Shown here piece after piece: positions 32,157 to 43,385 of a stretch of DNA of 64,000 bases. The notes beneath the pieces were generated by a model. That model was given only the letters and a program-made list of their open reading frames with translations, was not told the DNA's origin and did not search any database. Origin of the DNA: JAKAVN01 sp963734845 (GTDB lineage: Bacteria > Desulfobacterota > Binatia > Binatales > Binataceae); the NCBI GenBank assembly GCA_963734845.1, contig CAVTIS010000006.1:1-64000 (forward strand). Reading direction: 5' to 3'. Every line of letters starts with the position of its first letter. Positions within the stretch are counted from its first letter, which is position 1. Made by a program: the position numbers and the translations under genes.

Positions 32157-32376
32157 GACCAGTGCCTACAGCCAAAGCTGTGCCATCAAAAACCCTCGCA
32201 ACGTCGCGGCTTTTTGACAAACGCGGGTGGAAAAAGGTCAACGTATTGGGATGCTGGCTAACCCTTTTGCGACCGCGTCTATCGGGGAGTCAGCTCTTTT
32301 GCGGGCGGCACAACGGACGCTCCTCTCCTAGAAGGCGGATTTTTGGGGTGTTATAGATCGATCAGTCGGTATCAGC

Positions 32377-34178
32377 GTGGAACAACATTCAAACGGCGGC
32401 CGCGCGCCGCGCAGCACCGCACCTCGCAAGCGCGGACCCATTGCGGAGGAAAAGCGCAATGCCTCTCATAAAGGCAAGGCTGCTTTAGATAAGGGCAAGG
32501 CCGCGGCGCCGCACAAAAAAACCGCGTCGCATCGCGCTCCGCTCGACGCGCGGTTGCAGGCGACTCCTGAAGAGCTCGAGTCGATACGCGTCCAGCTCGA
32601 TTCGATCGAGCAGGCGCTCTCCGCGCTCTTCGGCGCTGACTACCGCCGCGGCCCGGAAAGCCGGCGCTCACGCCGCACCGCCGCCGACATAATTGATCGC
32701 CACTTCGATCAGATCGTCGCCGACTGGACCGCCACGATTCGCGGGATGCTGGACGAACGCTCGCTGCGCAAGTACCCGCACATCCCGCAGGACTGCGCCA
32801 ACGCGCTCATCCGGTTCATCGAAAACCTGCGCGACCGCGACAACCTCGGGACCTACGTCTATCTGCGTCGCCACTGCCAGGAAGGAATGCTGTCGCGGGT
32901 GCGGCCCTCGGAGTTCAACGTCCTGCACATCGCGCTCAAGCAACTGATTCTCAAACGGGTGCGCGCCGGGGTCAAAGGGCCGCGGATGGAGCGGGTGCGC
33001 GAGGCGGTGGTAGCCGCGATTGACGAGCGGCGGCTGATGGTTTCGCAGTTCTATATAGAATCGCGCGAGCATGCGTTGCGCGCCTCCGAGGAAAAATACC
33101 GCACCACCATCAACCACGCCTCCGACCCGATGTACGAAATCGAGCCGCGAACCTGGATCGTGCAGGGCGCCAACGACGCTGCGGAAGCGATGTATCAGCT
33201 CGTTCCGGACCACCAGGACAAGCCGCTGGTGGGCCGCCGGTTGACCGAGCTTGGACCGCCCGAGGATATTCCGCATATCCTGAGTCATGTGGAGAAGGTC
33301 GTACGCGAGGGCTCCGACCAGATTCGCGATTGGCCGGAGGCCGGACGTTACTTCGACGTCAACTCGGCGCTGATCTCGTTCGGTAAGGTGCAGTTCGTGC
33401 ATATGATCTTGCATGACGTGACCCAACGGCGCGAGATGCTCGACGAACTGCTGCGCACCGAGCGCCTGGCCGCGGCCGGCACCTTCGCCGCCGGGGTGGC
33501 GCACGAGGTGAACAATCCGCTGGGATCGATTTCCTCGCTAGTACAGTCACTGCTGCCGGAGGAGACCGACCTCGCGCGGCGCACGTCGCTGCACACCATC
33601 CTCGCGCAGATCACGCGCATCTCGACCACGCTCAAGGATCTGGTCAATTTCGCCCGGCCCTCGGCGTCCCAGCGCAGCCGTTTCGATCTCAACGATCAGG
33701 TACGCGAGACGCTGCGCCTGGTGGCCTACAACAGTCGCTTCCAGGGCATCACCTTCGATCCGCAACTGGCCACCGACTTGAAGCTCGCGTTCGCCGACAG
33801 CAATGAGATCCAGCAGGTGTTGATCAATCTGATCTTTAACGCCGCCGACGCGAGCCAGCATCGCGGCGGCACCATCCGGATCGTGACCGAGAACCAGGCT
33901 GGCCGCGACAGCGCCGGCCACGTGAAGAAGGTCCTGATGCGCGTGGTCGATAGCGGCGTCGGAATTCCACCCGAGTATCTGAGCCGGGTCTTCGATCCGT
34001 TTTTCACCACCAAGCCGGCTGGCGCCGGCGTCGGACTAGGGCTGTCGCTCTGCCAGCGCATCATCCTGGCCAACTTCGGCACCATCCGCATCGATAGCGA
34101 GGTCGGCAAGGGCACCACGGTGACGATCTGTCTTCCCACCTATGAATGCGAGGCGGCCGCGGCCGGCGCACCGGCATC

Positions 34179-34182
<4 letters not shown>
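32377..34182 (+). CDS. PAS sensor histidine kinase (soluble) paired with NtrC-type regulator
   Basis: A 601-aa cytoplasmic kinase, GTG start at 32377. After a basic tail, residues about 95-230 form an all-helical RsbR-N/RsbRD-like domain (IIDRHFDQIVADWTATIRGM; LHIALKQLILKRVRAG). A PAS domain follows (EEKYRTTINHASDPMYEIEP). The HisKA domain has His376 in TFAAGVAHEVNNPLGSISSL, and the ATPase has NLIFNAADAS, DSGVGIPPEYL and GVGLGLSLCQ. It resembles NtrB-type kinases lacking membrane helices. The stop overlaps the regulator's ATG (ATGA, 34179-34182), so the two form a coupled operon. The globin-like helical N-domain suggests sensing of a diffusible ligand or redox state; this is inference. Confidence 0.9.
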
Positions 34183-35678
<1,496 letters not shown>

Positions 35679-35789
35679 GGGCGTTTTTTCGAGGCTTGCT
35701 CAACGCGCGAACCACTGGTAGCAATCGGCATCGTCACGCGATAGAGTTTTATCAGCACGGTCGAGATCCCGCCGTGCGGAGAATATACC

Positions 35790-36005
35790 ATGGATATTTT
35801 CGCACCTTCTCATCTGTTGGTTCTGTTGGTGATCATCCTGATCATTTTCGGGCCGAGTAAGCTCGGCGACGTCGGTGGCGCGCTCGGCAAGGCAATCAAG
35901 GATTTCAAGCGGGCGATGAACGATCCCGAGACTCCGAACCCGCAAGCGCAGCACACCGCCGAATCCAAGCCCCCGGTCGAAGTTAATCCGATCAAGCCGT
36001 CCTGA
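35790..36005 (+). CDS. tatA: Sec-independent translocase TatA/TatE-type protein
   Basis: Forms the pore component of the twin-arginine pathway. The 71-aa protein has an N-terminal membrane helix (HLLVLLVIILIIFGPSKLGD with the FGP hinge), an amphipathic helix (GGALGKAIKDFKRAMND) and a polar tail. GGAGAATATACC places a Shine-Dalgarno sequence 8 bases before ATG 35790. No tatB or tatC is adjacent. It fits functionally with the Tat-type signal seen on MsrB at 5937-6593. Confidence 0.9.
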   Translation: MDIFAPSHLLVLLVIILIIFGPSKLGDVGGALGKAIKDFKRAMNDPETPNPQAQHTAESKPPVEVNPIKPS

Positions 36006-36143
36006 CCGGCTTCCGTTCCCGTTTACCGGGCGGTATTTGGTCGTTGCTCTCTTCTAGCGCTTGCAAAGAGCGCCCCGTCTCTCCTAAAGCATCTGCCATA
36101 GTTGCGCGCGTCTGAAATTTCGAGGCGCGTGCGGACGCGACAG

Positions 36144-36164
36144 CCGGACGTCCTGGATGTCCGG
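36144..36164. other. inverted repeat upstream of cstA
   Basis: CCGGAC (36144-36149) and GTCCGG (36159-36164) flank nine bases and lie 37 bases before the TTG start. This could be a leader hairpin or an operator. Confidence 0.3.
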
Positions 36165-36200
36165 CGGAGACGCGTCGTCGGCCGATACGGGGGAGGAGTC

Positions 36201-38234
36201 TTGAAGGCAGCACGAGTCCTGCTCTGGATAGCGTTGGCCACGCTCGGCGCGGGCGGCCTTACCTACATCGCGCTCGCGCGCGGCGAGGATCGTCCGAGCG
36301 CACTATGGTTCGTGATCGCCGCGGTCTGTATCTACGCTGTCGGTTACCGCTTTTATTCGGGCTTCATCGCGCGCCGGGTGCTCGAACTCGACGATTCGCA
36401 TCCCACGCCCGCCATGCGCCTCAATAACGGCCGCGACTACGTGCCGACGCCGCGATGGATCACCTTCGGCCATCACTTCGCCGCCATTGCCGGTCCCGGC
36501 CCGCTGGTCGGTCCGGTGCTGGCGGCGCAATTCGGCTACCTGCCCTCGACATTGTGGATCGTGATCGGCGCGGTGCTCGGCGGATGCGTACAGGACTTCA
36601 TGATCCTGGGTTACTCGCTCAAGCGCGACGGCCGCTCGCTCGGCAAGATGGCGCGCGACGATATCGGCCCGGTCGGCGGACTGGTGTCGCTCGGCGGCGT
36701 GCTGCTCATCATGATCATCCTGATCGCGGTGCTCGGCCTGGTCGTGATCAACGCGATGAAGCAGAGCACGTGGGCGACTTCGACCGTCGCGGCGACCGTG
36801 CCGATCGCGATGCTGGTCGGGGTGTACATGACCTACCTGCGCCCGGGACGGATCGTCGAGGCCTCGGTGCTCGGGGTCACGCTAATCCTCGCGGCAGTGC
36901 TCGGCGGACGCTACGTCGAGGCGTTTAGCTGGGGCCACTACTTCGCGATGGACGCGCCGCATCTGGCAGCGTGGATCATCGCCTACGGCTTCATGGCCTC
37001 GGTGCTGCCGATCTGGCTGTTGCTCGCGCCGCGCGACTATCTCTCGGCCTTCATCAAGATCGGCACGATCGTCGCGCTGGCAGTCGGGATCGTCGCGATG
37101 CATCCGCCGACCCTGATGCCGGCGCTGACCCGCTTTACCGACGGCAGCGGGCCGGTCTTCGGCGGCAAGGTCTTCCCGTTTGCCTTCATCACGGTAGCCT
37201 GCGGCGCTATTTCGGGCTTCCATTCGCTCATCGCTTCTGGCACCACGCCCAAGATGCTCGAGCGCGAAGGCGACGCGCGGATGGTCGGTTACGGATGCAT
37301 GCTGATGGAGTCGTTCGTCGCCGTGATGGCGATGATCGCCGCAATTATCATCAAGCCCGGCATCTACTTCGCGATCAACGCGCCGACTGGCGTGGTCGGC
37401 GCGGGAGTGGCGGCGTGCGAGAAGATTTCCGCGTGGGGCTTCGCCGTCACCGACCAGGAGATGCGCGCGCTGGCCGCGTCGATCGGCGAGCAGACGCTGT
37501 ACGCGCGCACCGGCGGAGCGCCGTCGCTGGCGGTTGGGATGGCGCATATTTTCGCGCACTCGCTCGGCGGCGGCGCGGTGGTTGCGCTGTGGTACCACTT
37601 CGCGATCATGTTCGAGGCCCTGTTCATCCTGAGCACGCTGGACGCCGGCACGCGCGTGGCGCGGTTCATGTTCCAGGACCTGCTCGGCCAGTTGCATCCG
37701 TCGCTCGGCGACACCAGTTCGTACCGCAATATCGTGGCGACGTCGGCGCTGATCGTCGCGGCGTGGGGCTATTTTTTGTATTTCGGCACGATCGATCCCT
37801 TCGGGGGGATCAATTCGCTCTGGCCGCTCTTCGGAATCGCCAACCAGATGCTGGCGACGATCGCGCTATGCGTCGCGACCTCCGCGATGATCCGGCAGGG
37901 CAAGGGACGCTACGCCTGGGTCACGCTGACGCCGCTTTGCTGGCTGGTCGCGGTCACGATGACGGCCGGCGTCGAAAAGATTTTCAGCGCGGCGCCCAAC
38001 GTCGGTTTTCTCGCCCACGCCGCGCAACTGGCGGCCGAGCAGGCGCTCCCCGAGACGACCGCGGCGCGCGCCGCGACGATTACGCGCCTGATTTGGAACG
38101 ATCGACTCGATACCGCGATGACCGCGATCTTTATTGCGGTCGTTATTGTGATTCTGACCGATTCGGCGCGGATATGGCTGAAGCTCGCGCTGGCGCGGCG
38201 CGCCGGCGCGCCGACTGAATCCGTCGCCGCATGA
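36201..38234 (+). CDS. cstA: carbon starvation protein CstA-family peptide/pyruvate transporter
   Basis: A 677-aa inner-membrane carrier with about 16-18 helices; CstA-family proteins import pyruvate or peptides when carbon is scarce. The family motifs are PTPRWITFGHHFAAIAGPGP, VGPVLAAQFGYLPSTLWIVI, GCVQDFMILGYSLKRDGRSL, SGFHSLIASGTTPKML and AHSLGGGAVVALWYHFAIMF. I chose TTG 36201 because GGAGG sits 4 bases before it and the membrane helix starts there (LKAARVLLWIALATLGAGG). The frame is open to 36102, but the added 33 residues are Arg-rich and unlike the family. Confidence 0.93.
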   Translation: MKAARVLLWIALATLGAGGLTYIALARGEDRPSALWFVIAAVCIYAVGYRFYSGFIARRVLELDDSHPTPAMRLNNGRDYVPTPRWITFGHHFAAIAGPGPLVGPVLAAQFGYLPSTLWIVIGAVLGGCVQDFMILGYSLKRDGRSLGKMARDDIGPVGGLVSLGGVLLIMIILIAVLGLVVINAMKQSTWATSTVAATVPIAMLVGVYMTYLRPGRIVEASVLGVTLILAAVLGGRYVEAFSWGHYFAMDAPHLAAWIIAYGFMASVLPIWLLLAPRDYLSAFIKIGTIVALAVGIVAMHPPTLMPALTRFTDGSGPVFGGKVFPFAFITVACGAISGFHSLIASGTTPKMLEREGDARMVGYGCMLMESFVAVMAMIAAIIIKPGIYFAINAPTGVVGAGVAACEKISAWGFAVTDQEMRALAASIGEQTLYARTGGAPSLAVGMAHIFAHSLGGGAVVALWYHFAIMFEALFILSTLDAGTRVARFMFQDLLGQLHPSLGDTSSYRNIVATSALIVAAWGYFLYFGTIDPFGGINSLWPLFGIANQMLATIALCVATSAMIRQGKGRYAWVTLTPLCWLVAVTMTAGVEKIFSAAPNVGFLAHAAQLAAEQALPETTAARAATITRLIWNDRLDTAMTAIFIAVVIVILTDSARIWLKLALARRAGAPTESVAA

Positions 38235-38317
38235 TGTAAATGGCCCCCTCTACTCGGCGGTTGCATGCTTGCTCCGATGGGAATTTAATTAGAGACTCAG
38301 CGGCTGGCCGTGAAGAG

Positions 38318-38446
38318 GCTGCCCGTCGATGATAGCTGGGTCCTGCGCAAGGGAAGACCGCGAACCCCGCCAGGTCCGGAAGGAAGCAACGGCACCGGTT
38401 GCCACCCTGTGCCGCAGGGGAGCCTAGCTATCACTCGACGGGCAGC
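38318..38446 (+). ncRNA. ffs: signal recognition particle RNA, small bacterial (4.5S) type
   Basis: GCTGCCCGTCGATGATAGCT at the 5' end pairs with AGCTATCACTCGACGGGCAGC at the 3' end. The apical domain carries the conserved SRP core: CAGGTCCGGAAGGAAGCAAC on one side and GGGGAGCC on the other. A TTTTT run follows at 38453-38457. It is placed directly upstream of dnaX, as in many proteobacteria. It binds Ffh to target membrane proteins. Confidence 0.95.
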
Positions 38447-38509
38447 ATGCCGTTTTTCCGTAATCGTTGCGTAATCGCTGCCGAATCGCTGTGTGACCGA
38501 TTATCGCTG

Positions 38510-40543
38510 ATGGCCCTCGATCCGTCATCGCATCTGGTGCTGGCGCGCAAATGGCGCCCCGATCGCTTCGCCGAACTGGTCGGCCAGGAGCACGTCACTC
38601 GCACGCTCGGCCAGGCCCTGCAAAGCGGCCGGATCGCGCATGCCTTTCTCTTCACCGGCATCCGCGGCGTCGGCAAAACCACCGCTGCGCGTATCCTGGC
38701 CCGCTGCCTCAACTGCGAAAAAGGGCCGACCCCCGACCCGTGCGGCGAATGCGCGGCCTGTATCGAGATTCGCGAGGGTCGCGCGCTCGACGTGGTTGAA
38801 ATCGACGGCGCCACCTACCGCAAAATCGACGACGCCCGCGCAATTATCGAAAACCTGAGCTACCGGCCCGCACGCGACCGCTTCAAGATCTACATCATCG
38901 ACGAAGCCCATCAGCTTACCGACCAGGCCTTCAACGCGCTCTTGAAGACGCTCGAGGAGCCGCCCGCCCACGTCAAGTTCATCCTGGCGACCACCGAAGC
39001 GCAGAAGATGCCCGAGACGATCCTGTCGCGTCTGCAGCGCTACGACTTCCGGCGCATCCCGCTCAACATCACGCTCGCCCGCCTGAAGGAACTGGCGGCG
39101 CGCGAGGAGATTGAAGTCGAAGAGGCGGCGCTCCGCCTGCTCGCGCGTGAGGCCGGCGGCAGCATGCGCGACGCGGAACGGATGCTCGAAACCGCGATCG
39201 CCGCGCTCGGCCGCAAGATAACTGAAAGTGAGATTGCGGCCTCGCTGGGAGTCGCCGGGCGCGGAGCCGTGTTCAAGCTGGCCGAGGCGATTCTCAATCA
39301 TGACGCGGCCGCGGCGCTCGGCGCCGTCCGCGAACAGCATCGCCGCGGCGCCAACCTGGAATCGCTCGGCCGCGACTTGCTCGAGACGGTGCGCAATCTG
39401 GCGGTCGCCAAGCTGCCCACCGGCGACGAACTGAATCCGCTCGCCGACCTGCCCGACCATGAGGCGGCCGAACTGCGCCGTATCGCCGAGCGCCCCAGCG
39501 CGCGCGACCTGATGCGCCTGTTCAAGTTGATGGCCGACGCCCAGGAGCAGATCGTCCGCTCGCCCTACCCGGACCTGCTGCTGGAGATGATCGTGGTTCG
39601 GATGGCGACGCTGGCGCCCGTGATGGACGCCGACGAGCTGATGCGCGCGCTGGGCGGAACGCGCGGTACACCGCCTGTCCCGCCCAGCGCCTCCTCCGGC
39701 GACTCGGGGTCGGGGACGCGCGCGGGAGCGCGCGCCCCCGACCCCGAGCCTGCACCGGCCGCCGGCACACGGCGGCTGCGCGTCGAGGGCGAGGTCAAGG
39801 CCGACGCGCCGCTGCGCGGCGCGTCGGCCTTGACCTCGCCGCCAGCGACTCCGGCTGCGATGGCCTCGACTCCGGCTGCGCAATCGCCGCGCGCTCCGTC
39901 GCGGCTTACGCCGCTCGGCGCCGGCGGGGCAGCGAGCGCGTCCGTCAACTCCGGCCCACCGGATTTGCACGACTTGCCCGAACTGCGCGAGCATATCCGG
40001 GCGCGCCGCGCTGCGCTCGCCGGTTTCATGGAACAGGGCGCGTCACTCGCGCTCGACGGCGATTTGCTGCGGGTCATCCCGCGCAACGACATCTACATCC
40101 GCTATCTCAACGACAACCGCGCCTCGATCGGCGAGCTGGCGAGCGAGTTGTATGGCCGCAAGCTGCGCGTCGAAGTGTCGCTCAACGGCGGGGCGGCTGT
40201 AGTCACCGGCAGCGCCGAAGCGCCGCCCATGGCCACAGCTGCGGTCGCGCCCTCCCCGTCGGCCGGCCAGCCAGCGGCGCCCATGTCGGTTCCCGCGCTC
40301 GCGGCGGCGGCGACGGATGCTCCGCTGCCGCAGGCGCGGAGCATCGCGACAGATCGCCAGGCGCTATACGCAGACCCCGTCGTGCGCCGCATCTTCGAGG
40401 AATTTCAGGGACGGCTGGTCGACGTCCGCGAACGGCCCGCCGCCGCCCCACCTGCGCCGCCGGCTGAAGGTCCGGCCGCGCCTGGCGCGTCAGCGAACAA
40501 CGAACCGGAGGCGCCCGCGATGCGGCGCCCGTCACAGGAGTAA
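38510..40543 (+). CDS. dnaX: DNA polymerase III subunit gamma/tau
   Basis: The 677-aa clamp-loader ATPase. ATG 38510 (MALDPSSHLVLARKWRPDRF) is the family start; the longer frame runs back into the SRP RNA. Walker A is GIRGVGKTTAARILAR. The zinc module is CLNCEKGPTPDPCGECAACI, and the DEAH-like Walker B is IIDEAHQLT. Domain III ends near 370. A Pro/Ala-rich linker (about 385-500) leads to a C-terminal region with LPELREHIRARRAALAGFME. No obvious A6G slippery site was seen, so the gamma form, if made, may not arise by frameshift. Next gene: ybaB, 4 bp away. Confidence 0.96.
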   Translation: MALDPSSHLVLARKWRPDRFAELVGQEHVTRTLGQALQSGRIAHAFLFTGIRGVGKTTAARILARCLNCEKGPTPDPCGECAACIEIREGRALDVVEIDGATYRKIDDARAIIENLSYRPARDRFKIYIIDEAHQLTDQAFNALLKTLEEPPAHVKFILATTEAQKMPETILSRLQRYDFRRIPLNITLARLKELAAREEIEVEEAALRLLAREAGGSMRDAERMLETAIAALGRKITESEIAASLGVAGRGAVFKLAEAILNHDAAAALGAVREQHRRGANLESLGRDLLETVRNLAVAKLPTGDELNPLADLPDHEAAELRRIAERPSARDLMRLFKLMADAQEQIVRSPYPDLLLEMIVVRMATLAPVMDADELMRALGGTRGTPPVPPSASSGDSGSGTRAGARAPDPEPAPAAGTRRLRVEGEVKADAPLRGASALTSPPATPAAMASTPAAQSPRAPSRLTPLGAGGAASASVNSGPPDLHDLPELREHIRARRAALAGFMEQGASLALDGDLLRVIPRNDIYIRYLNDNRASIGELASELYGRKLRVEVSLNGGAAVVTGSAEAPPMATAAVAPSPSAGQPAAPMSVPALAAAATDAPLPQARSIATDRQALYADPVVRRIFEEFQGRLVDVRERPAAAPPAPPAEGPAAPGASANNEPEAPAMRRPSQE

Positions 40544-40547
40544 CGCC

Positions 40548-40889
40548 GTGCCCGACGAATTCGATTTTTCCGCGATGCTGCGCCAGGCTCAGGTCCTGCA
40601 GGAAAAGTTCAAACAGTTGCAGATCGAGGCGGCCGAAAAAACCGTCGAGGCGCAATCCGGGGGCGGGATGGTGCGGGTGGTGGTGGACGGCGCGATGCGC
40701 GTGCGCAAGATCGACATCGACCCCTCGATCGCCGCCGCCAATGACAAGGCGATGATGGAAGACTTGATCGTGGTCGCGATCAACGACGGACTGCGCCGCG
40801 CGCAGGAGCTGGTAGCCGAGGAGATGGGCAAGCTGGGGCCGATGGCCGGCATGAATCTGCCGCCCGGAATCTTCGGCGGCCGCGGATAG
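40548..40889 (+). CDS. YbaB/EbfC family nucleoid-associated protein
   Basis: A 113-aa DNA-binding dimer, GTG start at 40548 with AGGAG 7 bases upstream. The N-terminal helix DFSAMLRQAQVLQEKFKQLQ, the central beta segment GGMVRVVVDGAMRVRKIDID and the C-terminal helix MMEDLIVVAINDGLRRAQEL are typical. It is the usual middle gene of dnaX-ybaB-recR. Its role in recombination or repair is suggested by context only. Confidence 0.95.
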   Translation: MPDEFDFSAMLRQAQVLQEKFKQLQIEAAEKTVEAQSGGGMVRVVVDGAMRVRKIDIDPSIAAANDKAMMEDLIVVAINDGLRRAQELVAEEMGKLGPMAGMNLPPGIFGGRG

Positions 40890-40923
40890 CACGAGCCGCG
40901 CGCATCGGCGGGCATCGCAAACG

Positions 40924-41550
40924 ATGGCCGAAAACAATCTCAAGCGCGCCGACGGCTTGCCGCCCGCGATGATGCGGCTGGTGCGCGAGCTTTCCCGGCT
41001 GCCCGGCGTGGGCGAGAAGACCGCCTCGCGCCTGGCCTTCAATCTGCTCAACCGACCCCGTGACGAGGTTATCGCGCTGGCCGAGGCGCTGCTCGAGATG
41101 AAGGAGCGCGTCGGGCTCTGTTCGCAATGCTTTGCGCTCGCCGACGCGCCGCGATGCCGTATCTGTGAGGACCCCGAGCGCGAACACGACGTGATTTGCG
41201 TGGTCGAGGGTCCGGCCGACCTGATGGCGATCGAGCGGGCGCGCAGTTTCGGGGGTCTCTACCACGTGCTGCACGGCGCGGTTGCGCCGCTCGACGGTAT
41301 CGGCCCCGACGATCTCAAGATGAAGGAACTGCTGGTGCGCCTTGGGGGTGAAGTGCCAGTGCGCGAGGTCATAATCGCGACCAATGCGACCGTCGAGGGC
41401 GAGGCGACGGCGCTCTATCTCGCGCGGCTGCTGAAACCGCTGGGGGTCAAAACCACCCGGCTCGCGCGCGGTCTGCCGGCGGGCGGCGACTTGGAGTACA
41501 GCGACGCCGCCACGCTCTCAAGCGCGCTCAACAATCGCAGAGACTTTTAG
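40924..41550 (+). CDS. recR: recombination protein RecR
   Basis: A 208-aa RecFOR-pathway protein that loads RecA at gaps. It has helix-hairpin-helix LSRLPGVGEKTASRLAFNLL, zinc finger CSQCFALADAPRCRICED and Toprim domain VICVVEGPADLMAIERARSF with ...GEATALYLARLLKP. Length and order match the family. It is 34 bp after ybaB and ends the ffs-dnaX-ybaB-recR block. An AddAB-like complex is also encoded in this window, so both gap and break entry routes for RecA are represented. Confidence 0.97.
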   Translation: MAENNLKRADGLPPAMMRLVRELSRLPGVGEKTASRLAFNLLNRPRDEVIALAEALLEMKERVGLCSQCFALADAPRCRICEDPEREHDVICVVEGPADLMAIERARSFGGLYHVLHGAVAPLDGIGPDDLKMKELLVRLGGEVPVREVIIATNATVEGEATALYLARLLKPLGVKTTRLARGLPAGGDLEYSDAATLSSALNNRRDF

Positions 41551-41823
41551 CGCACGGGGATTTTTAGCGCAGAGACTTTCAGTAACGCGCCTTTCGGCTA
41601 TGTCTCCCCCTGAGAGCTCTCCCGGACACGGTTTATAGCCAGGGCTGAGCGGCGGTTCGGCGGCTAAACTTGCAAGCCGCGCGGCGGGCGGGTTAGGCTA
41701 ACTATTGTTACAGCTACCTGCGCGCGAGCGGATTTTGTTTATTCCGCCTGGCCGAAGCCGATCAGGTATTTTGCCCGGCGGTTCCACAAGACTAATTCTC
41801 CGAAAAAGGAAGGTACTCCGATC

Positions 41824-42405
41824 ATGGCTTTTGAACTTCCCAAGCTGCCTTACGCGATGGACGCCCTGGCGCCTAACATCTCGGCCGAGACTCTGGAGTT
41901 TCATCACGGCAAGCATCACGCGACCTACGTCACCAATCTGAACAACCTGGTCAAGGGCGGCAAGCTCGAGAACGCGCCGCTCGAGCAGATCATCAAGGAG
42001 GCCGGCCACGGCGGCCTATTCAACAACGCGGCCCAGCATTTCAACCACAGCTTCTACTGGACCTCGATGAAGCCCAAGGGCGGCGGCGAGCCGGCCGGCA
42101 AAGTGGCGGACGGAATCAAGAAGGCCTTCGGCGACTTTGCCGCCTTCAAGAAAAAGTTCTCCGAGGCGGCGACCACCCATTTCGGCAGCGGCTGGGCATG
42201 GCTGGTGCAGAACGCTGACGGCGCGCTCGATGTCATCGCGACCCACGACGCCGACACGCCGGTCGCCCACAATATCAGGCCGATTCTGACGTGCGACGTG
42301 TGGGAGCACGCTTACTATATCGACTATCGCAACGCGCGCGCGAAGTACGTCGAGGCCTGGTGGAACCTGGTCAACTGGGACTTCGCCAACAGCAACCTGA
42401 AGTAG
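41824..42405 (+). CDS. sodB: superoxide dismutase, Fe/Mn family (Fe-type features)
   Basis: Converts superoxide to peroxide and oxygen. The 193-aa protein has metal ligands His27 (LEFHHGKHHATYV), His75 (QHFNHSFYW), and the Asp and His of CDVWEHAYYIDY. LFNNAAQHFNHSFYW with Gln in the first half is the pattern of iron enzymes; cambialistic use of Mn cannot be excluded. AAAGGAAGG precedes ATG 41824 by about 10 bases. It has no signal peptide, so it is cytoplasmic. The 273-bp upstream region probably contains its promoter, but no good box pair was found. Confidence 0.95.
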   Translation: MAFELPKLPYAMDALAPNISAETLEFHHGKHHATYVTNLNNLVKGGKLENAPLEQIIKEAGHGGLFNNAAQHFNHSFYWTSMKPKGGGEPAGKVADGIKKAFGDFAAFKKKFSEAATTHFGSGWAWLVQNADGALDVIATHDADTPVAHNIRPILTCDVWEHAYYIDYRNARAKYVEAWWNLVNWDFANSNLK

Positions 42406-42493
42406 GCCGCGCCGTCCGCGCCCGCCGCGCCGCCCCGGCGCGCGAGCGCGGACGAACCTCAGCCGCGCCGACCCTGTCACGCGGACCAATCGT

Positions 42494-42525
42494 GATATGG
42501 CATCGTCGCGATATGGCATCGTCGC
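42494..42525. repeat. perfect 16-bp tandem duplication
   Basis: GATATGGCATCGTCGC is present twice with no gap, in the 240-bp space between sodB and the SDR gene. No function is evident; it may be replication slippage. Confidence 0.6.
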
Positions 42526-42646
42526 GACAAAGCGTTGCCGGCATGCATTGCGCGCGAAAGCGCTGCGCCGATGTGTGGTCTTTTACTTCGACGGCTAAGC
42601 GCGACGGCTAAACGGCGCTTAAACACCCCGCGGGAGGGTCTTAACG

Positions 42647-43369
42647 ATGGAACTTCTAGAAGGCCGCGTCGCGATCATAACCGGCGGATCGGGCGCGCTG
42701 GGCCGCGCCGCGGTGGAGCACTTCCTGATCGCGGGCGCGCAAGTCGCCGTGCCCTACATCGTCGACGCCGAAGTTCCGCTGGTGGAGCAGCGCCTCGGCA
42801 ACCGGTTTCCGTCCTCGCAGATCCTGATGCGCAAGTGCGACGTCGGGGTCGAGGAGCAAATCTCGAAGCTGGTCGAGGAAGTGCTGCACCGCTTTGGCAA
42901 GCTCGACATCCTGGTCAACCTGGTAGGCGGCTTCTGGGGCGGCAAACCGGTGGCCGAAACCACTTTGGCGGAGTGGCAATCGATGTTCGATCTGAATCTC
43001 AAGCCGACGTTTCTATGCTGCCGCGCGGCAGTGCCGGCGATGAAGCGCAACGGCTACGGGCGGATCGTGTCGGTCAGCTCGCGCAGCGGACTCACTGGCG
43101 CCGGTGATTATACGGCCTATGCGGTGGCCAAGGGCGCGATCCGGACCTTCACCGCGTCGCTCGCCGAGGAGGTCCTCGGCGACAACATCCTGGTCAACGC
43201 GATCGCCCCGAGCACCATCGACACCGAGGCGAACCGTAAGGCGATGCCCAAGGCGAAGCACGAGAACTGGGTCAAGCCCGACGACATCGCGCGGACCATC
43301 GCGTATCTTTGCTCGGAGGATTGCGGCGTGACTTCCGGCGCGGTGATTCCGGTGTACGGCCGAGCCTAA
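42647..43369 (+). CDS. short-chain dehydrogenase/reductase
   Basis: A 240-aa NAD(P)-dependent oxidoreductase with a Rossmann fold. The cofactor loop is ITGGSGALG (11-19) and the catalytic segment is SVSSRSGLTGAGDYTAYAVA followed by K, giving Ser and Tyr-x-x-x-Lys. The usual NAG motif after strand 4 is NLVGG, similar to FabG-like SDRs. GGGAGGG lies 8 bases before ATG 42647. The substrate is unknown. It is convergent with the Rrf2 gene, 16 bp apart. Confidence 0.88.
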   Translation: MELLEGRVAIITGGSGALGRAAVEHFLIAGAQVAVPYIVDAEVPLVEQRLGNRFPSSQILMRKCDVGVEEQISKLVEEVLHRFGKLDILVNLVGGFWGGKPVAETTLAEWQSMFDLNLKPTFLCCRAAVPAMKRNGYGRIVSVSSRSGLTGAGDYTAYAVAKGAIRTFTASLAEEVLGDNILVNAIAPSTIDTEANRKAMPKAKHENWVKPDDIARTIAYLCSEDCGVTSGAVIPVYGRA

Positions 43370-43385
43370 AGCCGGATTCCGAAAA

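Noticed and set aside
38525..39994. 489-codon frame opposite dnaX
   Set aside because: It is antisense to a well-supported gene, with composition typical of high-GC shadows.
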